Assembly (NCBI GenBank): GCA_003731675.1
Contig: RCNQ01000223.1
Coordinates: forward strand, 1-9,232
Source: Bacteroidetes/Chlorobi group bacterium ChocPot_Mid
Lineage (GTDB): Bacteria; Bacteroidota; Ignavibacteria; Kapaibacteriales; UBA2268
Length of the DNA: 9,232 nucleotides
Direction: 5' to 3'
Shown: positions 5,589 to 9,232 of the stretch, one piece after another
Layout of the letters: each line of letters starts with the position of its first letter
How positions within the stretch are numbered: position 1 is the first letter of the stretch
The notes under the pieces: model-generated
The model's database searches: none
Seen by the model: only the letters and a program-made list of their open reading frames with translations
Told to the model about the DNA's origin: nothing
Translations under genes and position numbers: made by a program

Positions 5589-5869
5589 TAAATCATTTGA
5601 AAAACCGTTCCGTTGAATCTTTTCATGAGATTTGAATCATGAAGTAATCTGAACATTTCAGCAACTGCTTCCCTTTTGTTTTCGGCATAAACCATGAATG
5701 CCTTTTTTTTGTTTGGACAAGCAAATTCATAATATTGTTTGCTTTCCTTAGTCGTTTCTTTAATCTTTGCTAAGAGGCATGAAACATTGATGAAATGTAG
5801 GAAATACTTGTCATTCGAGACAATGTAGTTTTTCCTGTTCAACTTCTTAATTGTTAATTCGGTATTCAT
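5588..5869 (-). CDS. Small protein of unknown function (93 aa)
   Basis: I do not recognise this protein. It starts MNTELTIKKLNRKNYIVSND and contains two cysteines far apart in the chain (C31 and C51), which do not form a zinc motif. YYEFACPNKKKAFMVYAENKREAVAEMFRLL (46-76) suggests a beta hairpin followed by a helix, a layout common in small phage regulatory or anti-host proteins. There is no signal peptide or membrane segment. AAGGAGA (5882-5876) lies 6 bases before the ATG, so the start is firm. It has its own probable promoter and is separated from the tape-measure gene by a terminator, so it is expressed independently of the tail genes. Its TAG stop overlaps the first base of the tRNA-like element. 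Confidence 0.75.
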   Translation of the reverse strand: MNTELTIKKLNRKNYIVSNDKYFLHFINVSCLLAKIKETTKESKQYYEFACPNKKKAFMVYAENKREAVAEMFRLLHDSNLMKRFNGTVFQMI

Positions 5870-5892
5870 AAAAAATCTCCTTTTTTATTAAA

Positions 5893-5948
5893 TGAACAAA
5901 AATTAATTATTTGTCAAAGAACTTGTAACAAAATTATACTTTTGTTCA
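5893..5948. promoter_or_regulatory. Near-symmetric divergent promoter region
   Basis: TGAACAAAA (5893-5901) and TTTTGTTCA (5940-5948) form a 9-bp inverted repeat whose arms each overlap a -7-like box. On the + strand, TTTG 5910-5913 is followed after 23 bases by TACTTTTG (5937-5944), an exact TAnnTTTG. On the - strand, TTTG (5932-5929) is followed after 23 bases by TAATTTTTG (5905-5897), one base longer than consensus. The gaps are slightly long. The - strand promoter would serve the 93-residue gene and the + strand one the structured RNA at about 5951. The second GTTCTTTGAC box (5922-5913, - strand) lies in the middle. A single regulator bound to both arms could control both directions. Confidence 0.4.
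5913..5922 (-). promoter_or_regulatory. GTTCTTTGAC box, copy 2
   Basis: This is an exact 10-base copy of the box at 5499-5508, in the same orientation, 44 bases upstream of the 93-residue gene. Both short transcription units of the element therefore carry it, which suggests shared control by a sigma-factor element or an activator. Confidence 0.4.
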
Positions 5949-5950
5949 AA

Positions 5951-6049
5951 GCTACACAAGAAAAATCATACATTAAATCTTTGATTTACCGTAACTTAAA
6001 CCACTACCGAAACTTGAGGGAACGGTTTTTTGTATGATTTTTTGCTTTT
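5951..6049 (+). ncRNA. Candidate structured small RNA with 12-bp closing stem
   Basis: AAAAATCATACA (5961-5972) pairs perfectly with TGTATGATTTTT (6031-6042). Inside lie a 6-bp hairpin TAAATC/GATTTA with a 3-base loop (5974-5988) and a stem ACCGT/ACGGT (5988-5992 and 6022-6026, sharing one base with the hairpin), giving a three-way-junction-like fold. A TAnnTTTG box ends at 5944, and on the + strand the closing stem runs into TTTTTTGCTTTTG, a plausible intrinsic 3' end, so a transcript of about 100 bases is predicted. A 74-codon open frame from TTG 6034 overlaps the end but runs into the tape-measure gene antisense and has no supporting RBS. The strand and existence of the RNA are inferred. 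Confidence 0.35.
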
Positions 6050-6102
6050 GTCTATTGGCTCGGTTTTCGGGGATTTTTATAAAAAAGGTATATTTATACA
6101 TA

Positions 6103-6131
6103 AAAATTAAAAAAGCCACTGCAGTGGCTTT
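6103..6131 (-). terminator. Intrinsic terminator after the tape-measure gene
   Basis: Read on the - strand, AAAGCCAC, loop TGCA and GTGGCTTT form a perfect 8-bp stem (6131-6112) that runs straight into further T, then AATTTTTA. It lies about 60 bases past the tape-measure stop at 6191. On the + strand the hairpin is followed by TAAAAGG, so it works mainly for the - strand. It separates tail-gene transcription from the small genes downstream. Confidence 0.8.
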
Positions 6132-6190
6132 AAAAGGTCTAAAAAATATGGTTTTTGGAGCCGTTTTTAAGGTTATAAAAGTTAAAAAAT

Positions 6191-9100
6191 TTAACGTTTT
6201 GTCTGCATTGCCATATAATCTGCTCTCCTTAATCCGATTCTTAAAGTATCAAAATTAATTTCAGTATATAATTGTTGATTTGATAATAATGTCCGTAGTT
6301 GTCGAATTTCATTAACAACATTTGCATTACCATAAGTAGCCGCTACCATGGCCGTTGCCATTATATCAGCATCTCGCATTACCCACTCGGTATTTCTTGA
6401 ACTCCCGGACAATAAAGCATCTCCTGCTATAATTGGAGTAGGTTTATCAATTCTACCACCACTTGCAAACGATGTTAATTTCGTTAATATTGGACCAACT
6501 AATTTATGGACTACTGCTGTTATTGCCGTAGATGCTAATGCAAAAGCTGGAGCCTGTAATGGTAAAGGTAAGAATGAAAATGTTCCGGTTACACCAGGAG
6601 TAAGTAACCAGTCTATAATAAATGCTGAAACCTTTTTCTCTAAATATCCTGCTAAAAATGCCATTGATTTTTTTAATGCTTTTTTAGTAGCCTCAGGGTC
6701 ACCTGCAATCCCTTCAAGCAATCCCTGATTAGCAATATTTCCTAATTCAGTAGCAATAACACCAATGTCTTTTCCTTTTGTTTCAATGAGTGTTTGAGTA
6801 TCCTCAAGATTTTTCTTTAATGATTCATATTCTTTCCGTTGAGCTTCAGTCTTAGGATCTTTCATAGCATCATATAAGGCAATTTGCTGTTCCAAAGATG
6901 TTTTCTTATTTGTCAATGTTTCTAAATCAGCAGCTCTTTGAACTTCAATTTCCACTCCCCTTTGAAGTTCAGCCATAGCTAATTTTTGATTTTCAGCTTG
7001 TTTCTGTGCTTCCTTTCTTTTTTCCCCAAACTCATTGGCAATATCAGTTTTTGCTTTCTCAAATTGCTTTTCTGAGATTATTCCAAGTTCTTTCCAATTT
7101 TCATATTGCTTTAACTTTGCATCCTCACTTTTATCTATTCTTTTTAATTCTTGAGCAAGTTTATCATCTCCTATAGCATTGATAGTAGTAAAATATATTG
7201 AGTTCTGCTCTTTTAGTTTATTAAGTAATTCCTGATTCTTTGATTCAATGTTTTCATTATTTTTATCATATTGTTCTTTGATTTTATTCAAATGCAATTG
7301 TAATATTTCTTCTTTTTTTGTATTCAAAGTATTGAGTGCATCCAATTCCTGAGTCTGAAGCTCGATAATTTCCTTATCCGATAATTTTTTCGTTTTGTCA
7401 TTCAATTTGGCTCTAACATTCTCTAAATCCTTTTCTAAAAGAGGCAGCATATCTTCAGGACTAGCTAATTCGTATTTGATTTCAAACTCTAATTTTTTCT
7501 TTGCAAACTCAGACTGTAATTTTAAAATTTCTTCATCGGATTCTTTGATTTTAAATCTAACTCCTGCAACAACTCCTTTCTGATCAACAATTGCATTTGC
7601 TACATTAAGCAATTCTTCGGTGATTTGTTGCTTATCTTCTTCTTTAATTTTTAACTTCGGATTAAAGACTAATTCTCCAGATGAAGATTCAATCATTAAT
7701 TCTTTTGATAATAATTGATTCTTTAATGTCTTTTCTTGGTCTTCAAGCAATTTCAATTTCTGTTGTTCTGTAACAAGGTGTTCCTTATCGGTTTCTTCCC
7801 TATTTTCTTCCTGAAGAAAAATTTTCCATATTAGTTCATCTTCTTTAAACAATAGTTCGAGATTTTTGTTTTGTAAGTCCGTTGCCTGTTTTGCCAATTC
7901 CCATCTTGATTTACCTGAAACTTGTTCCAACCCTAATCTGACACGTACGTTTTTTTCTATTTGTTCTTGACGCTTCATTGTTTTTACGTCTTCACTTGCT
8001 TGCTTGAGTTTTTCATTTAGCATTGCATTTTCTTCTTTTGTCCTATCCTTACCTTTTCTTGTCAACTCACTAATTTCAGCTATTTGTTTTGCGACAGCGT
8101 CACTCGTTGCTTTTTTTGCGTCATTCCAAGCTGCAGCCAAATCAATAACAGCTGCTGATTGTTCATTTGTAACAGTTTTGCTTTCTTTTTGTGTCTTAAT
8201 CATCTGCTGAATTTCTTCTTTTGATTTTTTGTATTTCTTTGAAAGCAAATCCACAATTTCATCATCCTTATAACCGCTCGAAACCATATTTGCCAAATCT
8301 GCATCAATATTCTTTTGCCGTTTCTTTATAACATCAGCCTGTAACTCAACCATCTTTTGAGTTTTTTCAATCATTGCCTTCTTTTCTTCGTCAGATAAAT
8401 TTGCAAACTTAGGATTATTGAAGATTGCCATTTGTAAATCTATTCCTGCCCTTTGGAGTTCTTTATCATCTTTTGCTTTGTATATTTTTTTAGTATATTC
8501 GCTTAAAACAAATTCAGCTGCATCACGGGCAGCTGAAACTCCAAATGCTTTATCAACAACAAAACTGATAGGAAACTCGTACCATTTATTGGTATCATTA
8601 GTGAGTTCATCTTCCAAATCCTGTTTGGCTTTGTCAACCTCAAATTTTGCTATCTTAAAATCAATTTCATTTTGACCATTTACTAATTTTTCAAATTCTC
8701 CCTTTAAATTGCTTAATTCACCTTTACTCCTTTTAGCTGCTTTTTCTAATGCTAATAAGTTTTCTTCATAGGATTTCGATTTGTCAATAACTCCAGGATA
8801 TGCCTTTGATAATTGTAATAAAAGATTGTTATTCTCCATTGCAGATTCACCCTGCTTTTTGAATGCATCAACTAAATTCAAATTCCCTTGAATCATATTT
8901 CTTTGATTACGATTAGTCTCAATTTGTGACTTAAGTAATTCCTTTTCTGCCTTCGCATCCGCAAGTTTTTCAGCAGCAGAATAATTCAAAGCATCGCTCA
9001 ATAAATACAAACCACCCACTAATCCTGCAATACTTGCAACTAATAAAACATACGGATTAGCTAAAGCTGCTGCATTAAATTTCCATTGTGCTGCAGTTGC

Positions 9101-9232
9101 TCCTTCTTGTGCAACTGTCTGAGCGAATAATCCGGGTACAATCGTAGTTAATATTGTTCTTCCAAAAGATGTCATTCTTGCTAATGTACCAGCAGGGATA
9201 ATTTGTGATAATCCTGATAATGACAATATCAA
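6191..9232 (-). CDS. Phage tail tape-measure-like protein, C-terminal 1013 residues
   Basis: The frame is open from the window edge, so the true start is outside. Its first visible codon is not a start call. A tape-measure protein fills the tail tube of siphophages and myophages and sets tail length. Visible residues 1-50 are hydrophobic and glycine-rich, and a membrane-like segment ANPYVLLVASIAGLVGGLYLL lies at about 58-78. Residues 80-840 are almost wholly K/E/Q-rich coiled coil with phrases such as ELLKSQIETNRNQR and LKEQNSIYF. A hydrophobic region (about 868-919) is followed by FASGGRIDKPTPIIAGDA (about 922-939) and EWVMRDADIM, the S-G-G-x-P-T-x-I-x-G-x tail seen in many tape-measure proteins. 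No enzymatic domain is visible. It is last in its operon, with a terminator about 60 bases on. Confidence 0.85.
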   Translation of the reverse strand: MILSLSGLSQIIPAGTLARMTSFGRTILTTIVPGLFAQTVAQEGATAAQWKFNAAALANPYVLLVASIAGLVGGLYLLSDALNYSAAEKLADAKAEKELLKSQIETNRNQRNMIQGNLNLVDAFKKQGESAMENNNLLLQLSKAYPGVIDKSKSYEENLLALEKAAKRSKGELSNLKGEFEKLVNGQNEIDFKIAKFEVDKAKQDLEDELTNDTNKWYEFPISFVVDKAFGVSAARDAAEFVLSEYTKKIYKAKDDKELQRAGIDLQMAIFNNPKFANLSDEEKKAMIEKTQKMVELQADVIKKRQKNIDADLANMVSSGYKDDEIVDLLSKKYKKSKEEIQQMIKTQKESKTVTNEQSAAVIDLAAAWNDAKKATSDAVAKQIAEISELTRKGKDRTKEENAMLNEKLKQASEDVKTMKRQEQIEKNVRVRLGLEQVSGKSRWELAKQATDLQNKNLELLFKEDELIWKIFLQEENREETDKEHLVTEQQKLKLLEDQEKTLKNQLLSKELMIESSSGELVFNPKLKIKEEDKQQITEELLNVANAIVDQKGVVAGVRFKIKESDEEILKLQSEFAKKKLEFEIKYELASPEDMLPLLEKDLENVRAKLNDKTKKLSDKEIIELQTQELDALNTLNTKKEEILQLHLNKIKEQYDKNNENIESKNQELLNKLKEQNSIYFTTINAIGDDKLAQELKRIDKSEDAKLKQYENWKELGIISEKQFEKAKTDIANEFGEKRKEAQKQAENQKLAMAELQRGVEIEVQRAADLETLTNKKTSLEQQIALYDAMKDPKTEAQRKEYESLKKNLEDTQTLIETKGKDIGVIATELGNIANQGLLEGIAGDPEATKKALKKSMAFLAGYLEKKVSAFIIDWLLTPGVTGTFSFLPLPLQAPAFALASTAITAVVHKLVGPILTKLTSFASGGRIDKPTPIIAGDALLSGSSRNTEWVMRDADIMATAMVAATYGNANVVNEIRQLRTLLSNQQLYTEINFDTLRIGLRRADYMAMQTKR

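Larger units (their letters stand above)
4777..9232. mobile_element. Probable prophage end integrated at tRNA-Val
   Basis: Immediately after the tRNA, gene orientation flips from + to - and content changes from core translation genes to small unassigned genes and a phage tape-measure-like protein. Integration at a tRNA 3' end is the standard mode of tyrosine-recombinase prophages and integrative elements. The element continues beyond 9232. No integrase, portal, capsid or lysis gene is in the window, and the second att copy would lie outside, so the left boundary at about 4776 is inferred and the state of the element (active, decayed or satellite) cannot be decided. Confidence 0.6.

Noticed and set aside
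5546..5660. A complete tRNA on the - strand ending at 5546
   Set aside because: A real T-arm and acceptor 3' strand are present, but no GCCCGTG acceptor 5' strand, D-arm or anticodon arm can be placed in the upstream 60-100 bases, so it is reported only as a tRNA-like minihelix.
4702..6190. CRISPR array, toxin-antitoxin pair or retron in the gap region
   Set aside because: No regularly spaced repeats, no reverse transcriptase or nuclease motif and no recognisable toxin or antitoxin fold were seen. Two adjacent small genes alone do not support a toxin-antitoxin call.
6034..6258. Possible 74-residue + strand gene in the gap after the tape-measure gene
   Set aside because: It begins at TTG inside an inverted repeat, has no SD, has an AT-driven hydrophobic composition and runs antisense into the end of the tape-measure gene. 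The T-rich run and palindrome there are better explained as structure.
6348..6728. Plus-strand frame of 126 codons antisense to the tape-measure gene
   Set aside because: It has no RBS or family pattern and is a mirror of coding sequence on the other strand. Further + strand frames near 7395, 8004 and 8418 are rejected for the same reason.

Overview
This AT-rich window joins a conserved bacterial chromosome segment (about 1-4776) to the end of what looks like a prophage or phage-derived element (about 4777-9232). The gene order rplM-rpsI-rpsB-tsf-pyrH-frr, a TTTG-N20-TAnnTTTG promoter upstream of rplM and a tRNA gene without encoded CCA suggest the Bacteroidota/Chlorobiota (FCB) group. Several genes have clear Shine-Dalgarno (SD) sites, so a Chlorobi/Ignavibacteria-like relative fits at least as well as a classical Bacteroidota. 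This placement is inference from gene order, promoter type and composition.

Region 1 (1-189) is the C-terminal end of a probable GT4-type glycosyltransferase. Region 2 (190-4606) is a translation cluster, all on the + strand. It encodes ribosomal proteins uL13 and uS9, then uS2 with a long charged tail, elongation factor Ts, UMP kinase and ribosome recycling factor. Together these supply ribosome parts, recharge EF-Tu, make UDP for RNA precursors, and recycle ribosomes after termination. A candidate structured leader precedes rpsB. Starts for rplM, pyrH and frr were set by SD position, promoter position or family alignment, inside longer open frames.

Region 3 (4702-4776) is tRNA-Val(GAC). 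Strand bias and gene content change right after it: all further genes run on the - strand toward the tRNA, and the largest is the C-terminal 1013 residues of a phage tail tape-measure-like protein. A tRNA 3' end is a classic integration site, so the element probably entered here. Its integrase and the second att copy are not in the window.

Region 4 (4777-6190) lies between the tRNA and the tape-measure gene. It holds three small unassigned genes (about 93, 61 and 105 aa), two intrinsic terminators and dense non-coding structure. The non-coding items are a tRNA-like acceptor/T-arm minihelix that starts on the last base of a stop codon, a 14-bp palindrome, a repeated GTTCTTTGAC box, a near-symmetric divergent promoter region, and a candidate roughly 100-nt structured RNA closed by a 12-bp stem. 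This is the least ordinary part of the window. Region 5 (6191-9232) is the tape-measure gene, open at the window edge.
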